Shown here one piece after another: positions 1 through 10,676 of a stretch of DNA of 12,740 nucleotides. This stretch comes from Mycoplasmataceae bacterium (lineage in GTDB: Bacteria > Bacillota_I > Bacilli_A > Mycoplasmatales > Mycoplasmoidaceae), in the NCBI GenBank assembly GCA_031278855.1, contig JAITJR010000039.1:1-12740 (forward strand), given 5' to 3'. The notes under the pieces were generated by a model, which had not been told where the DNA came from, searched no databases, and saw only the letters and a list, made by a program, of their open reading frames with translations. Numbering within the stretch: position 1 is the first letter of the stretch; every line of letters begins with the position of its first letter. Made by a program: the position numbers and the translations under genes.

Positions 1-2
1 CC

Positions 3-785
3 TATGTAGATTTAAAACAACTTACATCAATTGATACAATTGGAGAAAATTTTTTCAACAACTGTAGTGCTCTAGTCGACATTGATTTATCATCGTTAAC
101 AAAAGTACAAACAATTCAAAATGGTTTTTTAAGTAATTGTAAAAGTTTAACTTATGTTAATTTAAATGGATTAGAAAATGTTACTAGTTTAGGTAGTAAT
201 TTCTTTGCTGGTTGTAGTTCCATTACTTATGTTGATTTACAATTACTAATTAATGTAACTAATGTTGGGGAATATTTTCTAGCTAATTGTACCTCCATCA
301 CATCACTTGATTTAACACCGTTTAATGGTGAACGCTCCCAAGCTGGCGGATTAGCATCGGCTGGCGACCATTTTCTTGAAAATTGTAGTGCCTTAGTTTA
401 CCTTGATTTATCCCCACTTAAAAAATTAACTTCATGTCAAAAATATTTTATTGCTGGTTGTACAGGACTAAACTACATTGATTTATCTGGACTACTTAAT
501 GCATCAACTTTTGGCGATCATTTCCTGGCTGGTTGTATTTCCTTAGTTTCAATTGATTTATCTCCTGTCAGTAAATTAACTTATCCGAGCGAATATTTTA
601 TGACAGGTTGTTCTGCTTTAACTTCAATTAATCTTGGTAATAATATAAGTAATGGGCCCAATTATAACGACACAATGCCTTTCTTAGGTGTAACTAATTT
701 ATCCCAAAATAAAATTTCTGGTACATACGCAAGTCAATTTAAAAATATAATGTCACATTTAAGTAATTGAACGGTTGTTTCTTAA
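3..785 (+). CDS. BspA-like leucine-rich-repeat protein, 3' end (5' truncated by window)
   Basis: The last 260 residues of a longer protein are visible; the reading frame is already open at base 3 and stops with TAA at 783-785. Eight LRR_5/BspA-type units repeat around the pattern 'F-hydrophobic-x-N/G-C-S/T-x-L-x-Y/S-hydrophobic-D/N-L'. The invariant Cys lies at about residues 21, 46, 71, 96, 128, 153, 178 and 203. The period is therefore exactly 25 aa (75 nt), except for one 32-aa interval that carries a polar insert (GERSQAGG). The protein ends with a short tail containing one UGA-encoded Trp (residue 256). BspA-like LRR proteins of host-associated bacteria and mollicutes are usually surface-exposed adhesins or antigens. 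Surface location is inferred here, because the N-terminal signal or lipobox lies outside the window. The gene converges on tatD with a 42-bp gap and no clear hairpin terminator. Confidence 0.85.
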
Positions 786-827
786 GATAAATCTGTTACG
801 AAATTTGCTCAATAAGATTAGCTACAT

Positions 828-1595
828 TTAATTTAAAAATAAATTAATGGCATTTTTATATAAGTGTTCAGCGAGTTGTTCTTCTGGCATTTTTAAAATT
901 TGACTCATGGCTCTCACAATGATTGGAATATGCAATGGTGAATTAATCTGACCACGAAATGGTTCGGGAGCTAATCATGGGGCATCTGTCTCACTTAACA
1001 AACGATTTAAAGGAATTTTGACAATGGCTTCTTTTAAAGCTTTGGCACTATTAAAAGTAATTACCCCGTTAATCGATATGTAATAGTCCAATTCAACGTA
1101 TTTCACCACTAGAGCACTATCGCCAGTATAACAGTGAATAATTACTTTTAGTCCCTGAGCGTTTTCTTTTAAGATTGCAATCGCATCTTCATGGGCATCA
1201 CGGACATGAACCATTAATGGTAATTTATATTTATGAGCTCATTTAATGTGTTCTAAAAAAACACGTTTTTGTTCATCGGCATTATAGCCTGGATAATGAT
1301 AATCCAATCCCGTTTCGCCGATGGCAACAATAGCTGTGTTTTCTTCTAATAATATTTCCATTTCACTAATGGCAATATTAACATCAATCCGACTGACATC
1401 ATTAGGGTGAATACCGACACAAGCATATACATTTTGAGATTCACGAGCATGTCGGATGGCTAACATACTTGTATTTATATCGGTACCAACATCAATATAC
1501 GAAATATTAAGTTTTTTACATTCCCTGGCTATTTCTGCTGCTTGACTATCTAAAGAAGCATAATTGGTATGAGTGTGGACATCAAAATATTTCAT
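828..1595 (-). CDS. tatD: TatD-family metal-dependent deoxyribonuclease
   Basis: 255 aa, the usual length for TatD/YcfH hydrolases, which are TIM-barrel metalloenzymes with 3'-5' exonuclease or DNA-repair-related activity in the cytoplasm. The family motifs appear in order. HTH (His7, His9) forms the first metal ligands, and GIHPN lies at 61-65. IGETGLDYH at 92-100 carries the bridging Glu94. VHVRDA at 129-134 supplies His130, HCYTGD at 154-159 supplies His154, and SETDAPWLAP at 201-210 supplies Asp204. The C-terminus (FRGQ...P...V...I to the end) is also typical. Two Trp residues, in KWAHKY and DAPW, are UGA-encoded, so a standard-code translation would break the gene into three pieces. The start ATG overlaps the mnmE stop by one base (TAATG), which indicates translational coupling. 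It is the last gene of the serS operon. Confidence 0.95.
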
Positions 1596-2920
1596 TATTT
1601 ACCTACGCAAAATTTACGGAACAATTCGTTCATGAAATTATATTCTTTTCCATAGCCTAATATGCTATCAATGTTAACTAAAGCCACATGTAAGTGCTCC
1701 ATGGTCAGATCTAATGGTTGTTTGATGTTAATTAATGTCTTAGCTTCCGTTAATTCTGTTAAAGCTTGCTGTACATAACCAATGGAATGAGTTGATTGTA
1801 AAATTACATTACTAGTGTTAATGGGTGTATTAGTTTGTAATTTTTTAACAAGCGCATTAATCAAATTGTCGATTTTATTAAACTTAGCCGATATTTTAAT
1901 ACCGTTGATTTTAGCTCGATTAGGAATATCGCTTTTATTAATAATGATCAGATGATTTTTATTAACAAGTAGTTTTTGAATGCGTTTATCTGCGGTAGTT
2001 AGTGGTTTTGATCCATCAATGACTCATAGCACTAAAGCGGCTTGCTGTAAAAATTCCTCTGCTTTAGCAATCCCTTTTTTCTCAATTTCATTACTAGCCT
2101 GATGGATTCCAGCTGTATCTGATAAATTAATGGTTACGCCATGAAGGTTAATGCGGGCATCAATCAAATCACGGGTGGTACCTGGAATATGGGAAACGAT
2201 GGACCGTGGTTGATTTAACAAGGCGTTGAATAATGAAGATTTCCCGACATTGGGTTTACCCACAATAGCAACATTAATCCCTTCAATGATGGGCATTAAC
2301 TTTAAAGAATTTTGGATGATAATTTTTATTACCCTAATTAATTTGGCTAATTTAGATTTAAATTGTTTGGTGGTAACGTAGGGAACGTCATCAAATTCGG
2401 GGTAATCAATATTTATTTCGACTTGACCGATCAATTCAAATAAATTTTCGCGTAATTGTTTTAAGGCTTTAACTGTATTAGGATTTAAACCCATATTGGC
2501 TAAAGTGATGGCTTTTTCATTAGTCGCATTAATCAAATTATGAATGGACTCGGCTTCATGAATGGTCAATTTATTATTTAGATAGGCTCTTTGAGTGAAT
2601 TCGCCTGGTAGTGCTAATGTGCAACCATGTTTAATTAACAATTGCATAATTTTATTAGCTAAATAATAACCACCATGACAATTAATTTCTACCAAATCTT
2701 CCCCTGTGAATGATTTGGGAGCCACAAAAGTATTAATGAGCACATCATCAATTACTTGTTTGTCATCCAATAGTTGGCTTCTTTGGATAATATACCCTTT
2801 TTTGATGATTTTCTGAGTGGTAAGGCGGTTAATAATGGCAAAAGATTTAGGACCAGACATTCTGATAATATGAATGGCACCATTCATTGGTGGGGTGGAT
2901 AATGCAACGATGGTTTTCAT
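1595..2920 (-). CDS. mnmE: tRNA modification GTPase MnmE (TrmE/ThdF)
   Basis: 441 aa, typical for MnmE. With MnmG, this enzyme installs the cmnm5 group on uridine 34 of tRNAs reading split codon boxes. The N-terminal folate-binding domain opens with TIVALSTPP...[12 protein letters not shown] helical region carries the NATNEKA motif. The G domain is inserted after about residue 215: G1 GKPNVGKS (221-228), the K-loop/G2 GTTRD (247-251), G3 DTAG (268-271), G4 NKSD (328-331) and G5 SAK. The protein ends in FCVGK, the family's C-terminal C-x-G-K with its functional Cys (Cys438). One UGA Trp (residue 299) sits at ALVLWVID. The canonical N-terminal PPGRGA is PPMNGA here. The ATG lies 2 nt after the holB stop, and the stop overlaps the tatD start. 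Confidence 0.96.
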
Positions 2921-2922
2921 GA

Positions 2923-3723
2923 CTAACTACTTTGTAATACCGTTCATAGTTGTTGAAATAGTAATATCTTAATAGGGTTCACATTAATGTGTGCTAACAA
3001 TTCAAATAATCTTTCGTTTTTAGGCAATAAAGTGGTTAGCATTTTTAAGACTAACTCGATTTGTTTATAGCTAAACTTACTAAATTGTTCTTGTAGTTGT
3101 TTAATGTTAGTTAAATCATTTTTTCTCATGATTAAGTTTTTTACTCATTCATAGACGGTGGTAAATATTGCCTCATGTAAATCTTGCATCACTTCATCAT
3201 AGTTATAATAAACACCACGAATGATTTCCTTTTGTTCTAAAGTTAGACTAAATTTTGACAATTTTTCATCAAATAATTGTAAATTACTTTTGAGAATGTA
3301 AGTTTGACACCGACTGCGAATTGTTGGTAGTAATAAATTTATGGCTCGGGTGGTTAATATGGCATAAGTATTGGCTGGTGGTTCTTCTAAAAATTTTAAA
3401 AGCGAATTAACAGCTTGACTTGATGCATATTCAATCCCGTAGATAACATAAATTTTAATCCCTCTTGCTTCAACGGTAGTTTTCGCAAATTGGTTGATGA
3501 CATTTAATATGTCTTCTTTCTTGATGTTATCGGTATAGCCATTGATAGTAATCATGTCAAAATAAGTGTTAGCATCTATTTTTTGGGCTCATTCATCGTT
3601 TGGTGAAATCGCTACAATCGCTTTAATGTATGCTTTAATGAAAGCCTTGACATCACATAATTTAGCCTCAATTAAAAGAATGGCGTGCGGTTTGTTTTTA
3701 ATATGTAATAAATTATTCACCAT
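2923..3723 (-). CDS. holB: DNA polymerase III delta' subunit (clamp loader)
   Basis: 266 aa. Delta' is the rigid subunit of the clamp loader that opens and loads the beta clamp at replication forks. The diagnostic stretch is [11 protein letters not shown] (106-116), followed by [19 protein letters not shown] (122-140) with the conserved SRC motif. The N-terminal part (HAILLIE...) has no P-loop, as expected for delta', and I see no Cys4 zinc cluster, unlike many bacterial homologues. Three Trp codons are UGA (near nt 3589, 3145 and 2944), so the frame looks broken under the standard code. The start ATG at 3721-3723 overlaps the tmk 3' end by 11 nt; it is the first in-frame Met and gives the normal N-terminus. 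The sequence is divergent, as is usual in mollicutes, but its place between tmk and mnmE agrees with the call. Confidence 0.88.
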
Positions 3724-4375
3724 AGTGAACTTTAATTTTTTCTAAAATAATATTAAAAACATTGGTAGTCACTTCAACTAGTGGTAAAGCTGCATTGACT
3801 TCAATAATCGTATGATTGTGATTTTCAGCGATGATTTTCCGATAACCTTCGTAAACTAGTTGGTGTAGGCTTAGTGCTTCTTGATCTAGGCGATTAAATT
3901 CGCGTAATTGATTGTGACGAATCCGTGCTAATCCTTGCTCAGGATTAATCATAAATACGATCGTTAAATCAGGCAAAACATGATTGATGCCAAAAGCATT
4001 AATACTTCATATTTGGTCAATCCCTAATTTTCGAGCATATCCCTGATAAACTAGTGAAGAATGAATGTAACGATCACATAAAACTAAATTGCCTGCTTCA
4101 ATGTTCGGTAAAATGAAATCTTTGACATGTTGAGCACGACTGGCTGCAAATAACAAAGCTTCGGCTCGGGGCGAAATCTGGTATTCAATGCGGTTTAAAA
4201 GAATATTGCGAATTTCTTCGGCAATCACATTATTTTTACCCCCAGGCTCACGGGTAATTGCTACATTAAAAGCATGTTTATTTTTTTTTAACATATCATA
4301 AACAGCGGCTAGCACAGTCGATTTACCACTTCCGTCTGGGCCTTCAAATGTAATAAATAATCCTTTTTTATTCAT
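3713..4375 (-). CDS. tmk: thymidylate kinase
   Basis: 220 aa, close to the family norm. It phosphorylates dTMP to dTDP with ATP and is essential for DNA synthesis. The P-loop GPDGSGKST is at 12-20, the TMP-binding TREPGG at 41-46, the helix carrying SPRAEALLFAASRAQH at 68-83, and the DRY signature in LCDRYIHSSLVYQGYA at 99-114. A Lid/C-terminal region follows (REFNRLDQE...HQLVYEGY). One UGA Trp is in DQIWSINAFG. The start MNKKGLFITFEG is the usual one, although no strong Shine-Dalgarno precedes it, so it is probably coupled to serS (32-nt gap). Its 3' end overlaps holB by 11 nt. Confidence 0.95.
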
Positions 4376-4407
4376 GGACGATGAACGATTTTGCCTTTCC
4401 TATTGCT

Positions 4408-5679
<1,272 letters not shown>

Positions 5680-5710
5680 ATTAACACCTTATTCTTTTTT
5701 TAGTTATTAC

Positions 5711-5716
5711 ATTATA
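5711..5716 (-). promoter_or_regulatory. putative -10 box for the serS operon
   Basis: On the minus strand these bases read TATAAT, a perfect -10 hexamer, 32 nt upstream of the serS ATG. No convincing -35 is visible, which is common in mollicutes. It sits back to back with the -10 box of the rightward operon only 15 bp away. Confidence 0.55.
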
Positions 5717-5731
5717 TTAATTATGCTTTAA

Positions 5732-5737
5732 TATAAT
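5732..5737 (+). promoter_or_regulatory. putative -10 box for the 5761-9969 operon
   Basis: A perfect TATAAT lies 23 nt upstream of the ATG at 5761, with a Shine-Dalgarno AAAGG at 5751-5755. Only weak -35 resemblance (ATTACA around 5706-5711) is visible. It lies inside an 81-bp divergent region shared with serS. Confidence 0.55.
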
Positions 5738-5760
5738 TAGTTTTAAGATAAAAGGCTGAT

Positions 5761-6081
5761 ATGAGTAAAATTAAATTAAACATCGAAATTGATACAGAAA
5801 TTTACGAAGCAATTAAAAAGCAATATGAAGAAATGTCCAAAATGTTAAATCACGACATCGCCATTGGTTCCGTCGACGAATACATTGAAAACATTCTTAT
5901 TTCATGTGCTAAAAGTGGTGAACAAATGAAAAAATTAGGTTCAAAATTGAATGATATGTTTGAAAAAATCGGTGGGCTTGATAATTTAGGTGATTTTGAT
6001 TTAGGCAGTATGTTTAACCCCAAAACTAAAACCGAAGAAGCAAAACCCAAACCACAAAAACCATCTAATTTAAAAAATTAA
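5761..6081 (+). CDS. small hypothetical protein, acidic/lysine-rich, first gene of operon
   Basis: 106 aa; I do not recognise a family. The ATG is well supported by AAAGG 5 nt upstream and by the promoter above. The N-terminal part (about 1-60) alternates strand-like and helical residues: KIKLNIEIDTEIYEAIKKQYEEM, then VDEYIENILI. It loosely recalls a ribbon-helix-helix opening (a short beta strand, then a helix), but the similarity is too weak to assign. A Gly/Asp/Leu-rich segment follows (GGLDNLGDFDLGSMF, 71-85). The tail is disordered and rich in Lys and Pro (KPKPQKPSNLKN). There is no signal peptide or membrane segment, so it is probably cytoplasmic. The stop is 1 nt before the glycosyltransferase start, so the two are co-translated. 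Confidence 0.8.
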   Translation: MSKIKLNIEIDTEIYEAIKKQYEEMSKMLNHDIAIGSVDEYIENILISCAKSGEQMKKLGSKLNDMFEKIGGLDNLGDFDLGSMFNPKTKTEEAKPKPQKPSNLKN

Positions 6082-6082
6082 A

Positions 6083-7024
6083 ATGAAACTTGCGATCGTA
6101 TATCATGCATATAAGAACTCCGCTCATCTAAAAAAATCATTAGATAGTATTTTGCTTCAAACTGATCAAAATTTTGAATTTATCTTTATCAATGATGGTG
6201 CTGCACCTGGAGTTACTAAAATTATTAAAGAAATCGACTTTTCAAAATTTAAGAAACTTACTTACTTTAAATATAGTCAAAACTTTGGCCATGCGACCTG
6301 TTTTAATCAAATAATTGCCACCACTAATGCCGATTATGTAATGTTTGTTGGTGCTAATTTCATTCCTGATCAAGCTTTCGTTAAAACCTTAAATGATATT
6401 TTTGAACATAATCCTGATGTGGATGTATTGTCATTTAATACAATTAAAAACGATCGTCAATACCTGTCTTTCGATAAACTAAATAGTAAAATGAATTTGC
6501 TGATTGATCAATCAATGAAAGATAAGATTTTTTCGGTTAAATTGTTACGAAAACATCAAATCTTATTCAACGAGCATGCTTATTTCCCTTTATTATTTAT
6601 TTACCAAGTAATGAGCCAATTTAAAAAATGAATTGTTGTTGATTACGCCCATGCGGTTTATGAAAAAAATAAATTTTTTACGTACAACTTTTATGATGTG
6701 TTTGACCAAAATGATTACTTGATTAGCAATTTTTCGAAATCCAAATTTTGACATGCTAACTTAGACTTAATTCAATACTTTATGATTAATTATGTTATGT
6801 TGATTTTTCTCTTCCGTTTTTTTCACACCTACCCCCAAAATGCCACTAAACAAACTGCCCTGCGAAGAGCCCAAGTGTGACTTGATACCAATATTCCGAA
6901 TTGACGTAACAATAAAATTTTGAATAATAGTAAAAATCGTCAACCAGAAGTATCAACAATTTTGGCTAAACTTAAGTTTAAAACAAATTATTTGGACAAA
7001 ATAATTAGGAAATATAAACTGTAA
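6083..7024 (+). CDS. GT2-like (GT-A fold) glycosyltransferase with altered metal site
   Basis: 313 aa. The N-terminal third follows family 2 glycosyltransferases: MKLAIVYHAYKNSAHLKKSL, then SILLQTDQNFEFIFINDG (Asp38 in place of the usual V-D-D-G), then QNFGHATCFNQIIATTNADYVMFVGANF. These enzymes transfer a sugar from a nucleotide donor to lipids, proteins or capsular polysaccharide at the inner face of the membrane. The usual DxD/DSDD metal-binding motif after the 'A-x-x-D/Y' strand is VGAN (89-92) here, with no aspartates. The activity may therefore be metal-independent, altered or lost. The C-terminal half is less recognisable; it has one hydrophobic stretch (about YFMINYVMLIFLF) that could anchor it to the membrane, and a basic tail. 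Five or so Trp codons are UGA, starting with residue 183. The stop overlaps the next ATG (TAATG), so it is coupled to the RDD protein. Confidence 0.75.
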
Positions 7025-7773
7025 TGTCTGCTGTATTACCATCAATTGTTCCTAACGAAAATGCGAAAGCACGATATGCCTTAGCTAAAGCTTCAAACCG
7101 AATTTTTGCTCGTGTTTTGGATTCGGCTATTGTTTTAATTGTCGCAATCGGTATTTCTTTATTAATTGTTGCCACCGATCAAAGTGGTATTAAAGCCGCA
7201 CTAAATTTACATCAAACTTGACGATATTTTTTAATTGCTTTGCTCGCGACTATAATTTTTACCATTTATTTTTTAGTTGTGCCTTATCTAACCAACGGTA
7301 GAACACTTGGTTTTTTGGTATTTAAATTACGTATTTATAATCTAATTGCAACAAAAAATTTCTTTGTTAATTTACTAAAACGTGAATTTTTTCTATGAAT
7401 AATCGTCGCGATTGCTAATGTAATCTTAGGCATTGTTTTGTGTGCCATGTCACCCAATGATGCCCATATTTTTTTAACCCAATTAACACTCGCTAGTAAT
7501 GAAAAAACCAATCAAGCAACTATTGCTATATTTCAAGTGTTATATGCGATTGCTACTTTATTATTAATTTTCGTAATTATTCATATGTGCATTAATAATA
7601 AACGTCGTTGTTTTATCGACCATATTAGTGATACAGTTGTAATTAAATTAATTGATGTCTCTGGCAGTGATCTGCAACCAACTGCCAATCCTAAAACTAG
7701 TAAATCAAGACGAAATTATGGTTTGCCTGGCGAAATCATCGCTGGTGCTGAAAACGAAATTGATTCTTTATAA
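7024..7773 (+). CDS. RDD-family integral membrane protein
   Basis: 249 aa. Four likely membrane segments lie at about 33-50, 68-87, 122-141 and 165-190. The family hallmarks are a basic/aspartate start of TM1, IFARVLDSAIV (Arg30, Asp33), then the loop TNGRTLGFLVFKLRIYN (90-106), matching 'G-K/R-T-L-G-...-L-x-V', and the post-TM motif RRCFIDHISDTVVIK (194-208). The second Asp of the RDD triplet is Ser34. The function of RDD proteins is mostly unknown; some are proposed to take part in ion transport. The tail is cytoplasmic, polar and rich in Lys, Arg and acidic residues. It starts on the stop of the glycosyltransferase gene (1-nt overlap). Trp66 and Trp125 are UGA-encoded. Confidence 0.85.
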
Positions 7774-7782
7774 TTGAGGGCT

Positions 7783-9969
7783 ATGTTAGATTTATCTGTA
7801 CTTAATCATGAACAGTTAGCAGCCGTGCAAGCTGAGACTGGCCCTGTATTAATCATTGCTGGAGCTGGGACAGGTAAAACACGAGTGCTTACGACGAGAA
7901 TCGCTTACTTAATTGAACACAAACATTTTAATCCCAATCGGATTTTAGCTATCACTTTTACCAATAAAGCTGCAAACGAAATGCGAGTGCGTATTGCTAA
8001 AATGTTAGAAAATGTTTATGTTCCATGAATTGGAACATACCATGGTACTTGTTTAAAAATTTTAAAAGAAGATATGCAATATCTGGGGCGATCAAATAAT
8101 TTTAATGTCATTGACGATGAAGACCAATTAAGCATCATTCGTGAAATATTTAAGGAAGGTGAAATATCAACACGAGATATTAAACCTAAAAAAGCACTCG
8201 AAATTATTCAAAAAGTTAAATTTGATGGGATTAATTTAGCAACCATTGATTCCATGCAAAAATTAATGGAACTTAAAATTTATCGTTGAGAAGATTTAAA
8301 CTCATTCCGTTATATTGTTAAAAATTATGAAAGTAAATTAATAAAAGCCAATTTATTGGACTTTGATGATTTATTAATATTAACGCATCAATTATTCAAT
8401 CAACATCCAAATGTGAAAGAAAAGTGACAGAACCGTTTTGACTGTATTTTGGTAGACGAATTTCAAGACACTAATTTGATTCAATTTGAAATATTTAATG
8501 CTTTGATAAATCCCCAACTACAAAATATTTTTGCAGTTGGGGATCCTGATCAAACTATTTACACCTGACGTGGGGCATATCCTAACATTTTTAATGATTT
8601 TTTACATAATTTTAAAAATACCAAAATGTATGTTTTGAATCTTAATTATCGATCTACTAAAAATATTCTTAAAGTAGCCAATCATTTGATTAAAAATAAT
8701 AGTGATCGCATTGATAAGGAATTAATAACTGATAACCACCAAGGTGAAACTATTGTAGTTTATACTGGCGATACCAGCCAATTAGAAGCTAGTTATATCG
8801 CCCGTGAGATTCAAAAAATGATTAAAAATAAGGTTTATGCCTATCATGAAATTGTTGTTTTATATCGTGCTCGTCACTTATCGCGTGCACTTGAACAAGA
8901 ATTTATTAATAACGGCATTCCTTATTATGTATATGGCGATATCCGTTTTTACCAAAGGCGTGAAATTAAAGATTTAATTGCATATTTAAAACTTCTAGTA
9001 AAACCAGATGACGAATTATCATTGAAACGTATCATCAATGTTCCAACTCGTAGTATTGGAGCGACTACCGTTGAAAAAATCAGTCAATATGCATCAAGTC
9101 ATAGTCTTAAATTTTACGATGTGTTACTACAGATTGCTAACAACGAGATTGAAGCTGAATGAGCTAAAAAATCCATTAAGCAATTTGTGATATTGATGGA
9201 ACACATTGTAAATGAATCAAAGCATTTATCAATGACAAAAATATTGAAATTAATTATGGAAACAGTTCATTATGATGATTATCTGAAAACATTAGATCAA
9301 GCTGAAGAACGTTTTGAAAATGTGAAAGAATTAATGATGGCAATGGAAGAATATCAAATGAAAAATCCGACTAATTCTTTAAGTTCATTTCTTGATGAAA
9401 TTAGTTTATACACCGAAGCTGACGATAGTAAAAATAAAACCCATAATTCCGTTTCGTTAATGACAATACATTTTGCTAAAGGAACAGAATTCAAAGTAGT
9501 CTTTATTGCTGGTATGAATGAAGGAATATTCCCAAGTCGACATTTAAGTGGTGAAACTAATATGGAAGAAGAACGACGGATTGCCTATGTTGGATTCACC
9601 CGAAGCAAAGAAATGCTTTATTTGACTTGTAATTTAGGTTTTTCACCAATTTCAGGCGAAAATTTAATTCCATCGCGTTTCATTAAAGAAATTGGTAAAA
9701 AAAACTATCGAGCTGAGACATCGCAAATGATTGCCATTAGTAAGGCTGACTTAGATTGATATGATTCCAAAACATATTCGCATCCGCAAGAAAATTACAA
9801 CAGCGAAAATATTGATTTCAAAGTAGGTGACATAATCGTCCATATTGCATTTGGTAGCGGTCAAGTCATTGGTATCAACAATGATATATTAGAGGTGGTG
9901 TTTAAAGCTCCGTTTGGCATAAAATCACTCGTGAAAAATCATAAGGGCATTAAACGTTTGAAAAATTAA
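7783..9969 (+). CDS. pcrA: UvrD/PcrA-type superfamily 1A 3'-5' DNA helicase
   Basis: 728 aa, the normal size for PcrA/UvrD, which unwinds DNA in nucleotide excision repair and clears replication and recombination intermediates. All SF1A motifs are present: Walker A GAGTGKT (27-33), Ia [10 protein letters not shown] (58-67), Walker B VDEFQD (224-229), [16 protein letters not shown] (253-265) and [10 protein letters not shown]. Motif V is [13 protein letters not shown] (558-570) and VI is [20 protein letters not shown] (596-615). In motif V the usual AKGLEF is AKGTEF (Thr568). The C-terminal domain ([20 protein letters not shown]) is the PcrA/UvrD tail, linked to RNA-polymerase binding in other bacteria. 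I chose ATG 7783 over a TTG at 7774 because GAGGG (7776-7780) precedes it and the protein then begins normally, although the spacing of 2 nt is short. It is the last gene of the rightward operon. Its stop shares TTAA with the convergent ABC gene. Confidence 0.93.
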
Positions 9970-10673
9970 ACTACTATTTTAGGTTTGTAACGGTTGTAAA
10001 TACGGTGTAAATCTTTGGTCGGTTCATGACTAGATATTTTTTTAATTTTGCCATTAACAATAATAACAATTCAATCCGTAAAATTCTGTATTTCATCTAA
10101 ATTATGAGTAGAAATAAATATCGTTTTGCCTTGTTTTTGTAATTTTTGCATTAATTTGTAAAAAATATCCCTAGTATCTGGGTCTAAATTTTCAGTTGGT
10201 TCGTCCATGATCAATAATTGTGGATCATGTAATAAAGATTGAATAATCATAATTTTCTTTTTTTGACCACTAGACATGCTACTTAAATTAATATTCAAGC
10301 GATTTTTTAAGCTAAATATGTGTTCGTAATATTTAATACGACTATTGATAACGCGTTTTGGGACATTATATAGAGCAGCCATCATTTGTAAAAATTTGAT
10401 GGCTTTTATTTTAGGAAAATTTTCTTTTTCAGGGACATATCCGATGATCTGATGCGACTCAATTTTTCTAGAATTAATGTTATTAATAAAAATTTCTCCA
10501 CCATCATAACCATACAAAGATAAAATTGATTTAATGGTAGTAGTTTTACCCGCTCCATTATGACCAATGAAAGCACACAACTTACCGCTCGGGACATAAA
10601 AAGAAATATCGTCCAGAATTTTTTCATGGTCAATAACCCTTTTAAGCTTTTTAACTTCAAGTGTATTTGCCAT
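9966..10673 (-). CDS. ABC transporter ATP-binding protein
   Basis: 235 aa, a single nucleotide-binding domain of the ABC-2/CcmA type. Walker A is GHNGAGKTT (37-45). A Q-loop equivalent lies near YVPEKENFP (79-87). The signature is LSSMSSGQKKK (130-140), Walker B plus D-loop LLIMDEPTENLDP (153-165), and the switch His190 is in STHN. It hydrolyses ATP in the cytoplasm to drive the permease encoded immediately upstream (3-nt gap). Substrate cannot be read from the sequence; the single NBD with a separate six-helix permease suggests export of a drug, peptide or lipid. One UGA Trp (residue 201) follows NFTD. Past that point the protein runs on 34 residues and ends on the TTAA shared with the helicase gene. 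Confidence 0.92.
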
Positions 10674-10676
10674 TAC

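Noticed and set aside
1-620. 75-nt periodic repeats resembling a CRISPR or tandem DNA array
   Set aside because: The units are diverged at DNA level but keep an amino-acid pattern in one open frame, so they are leucine-rich repeats.
786-827. Bidirectional terminator between the LRR gene and tatD
   Set aside because: No stem of useful length with a T-run could be drawn.
5850-6050. Reverse-strand open frame of about 66 codons
   Set aside because: It is the shadow of the small protein gene at 5761-6081, which has the promoter and ribosome binding site.
7774-7782. TTG start for the helicase at 7774
   Set aside because: It directly follows the RDD stop and has no ribosome binding site of its own, while the ATG at 7783 follows GAGGG and gives the expected N-terminus.
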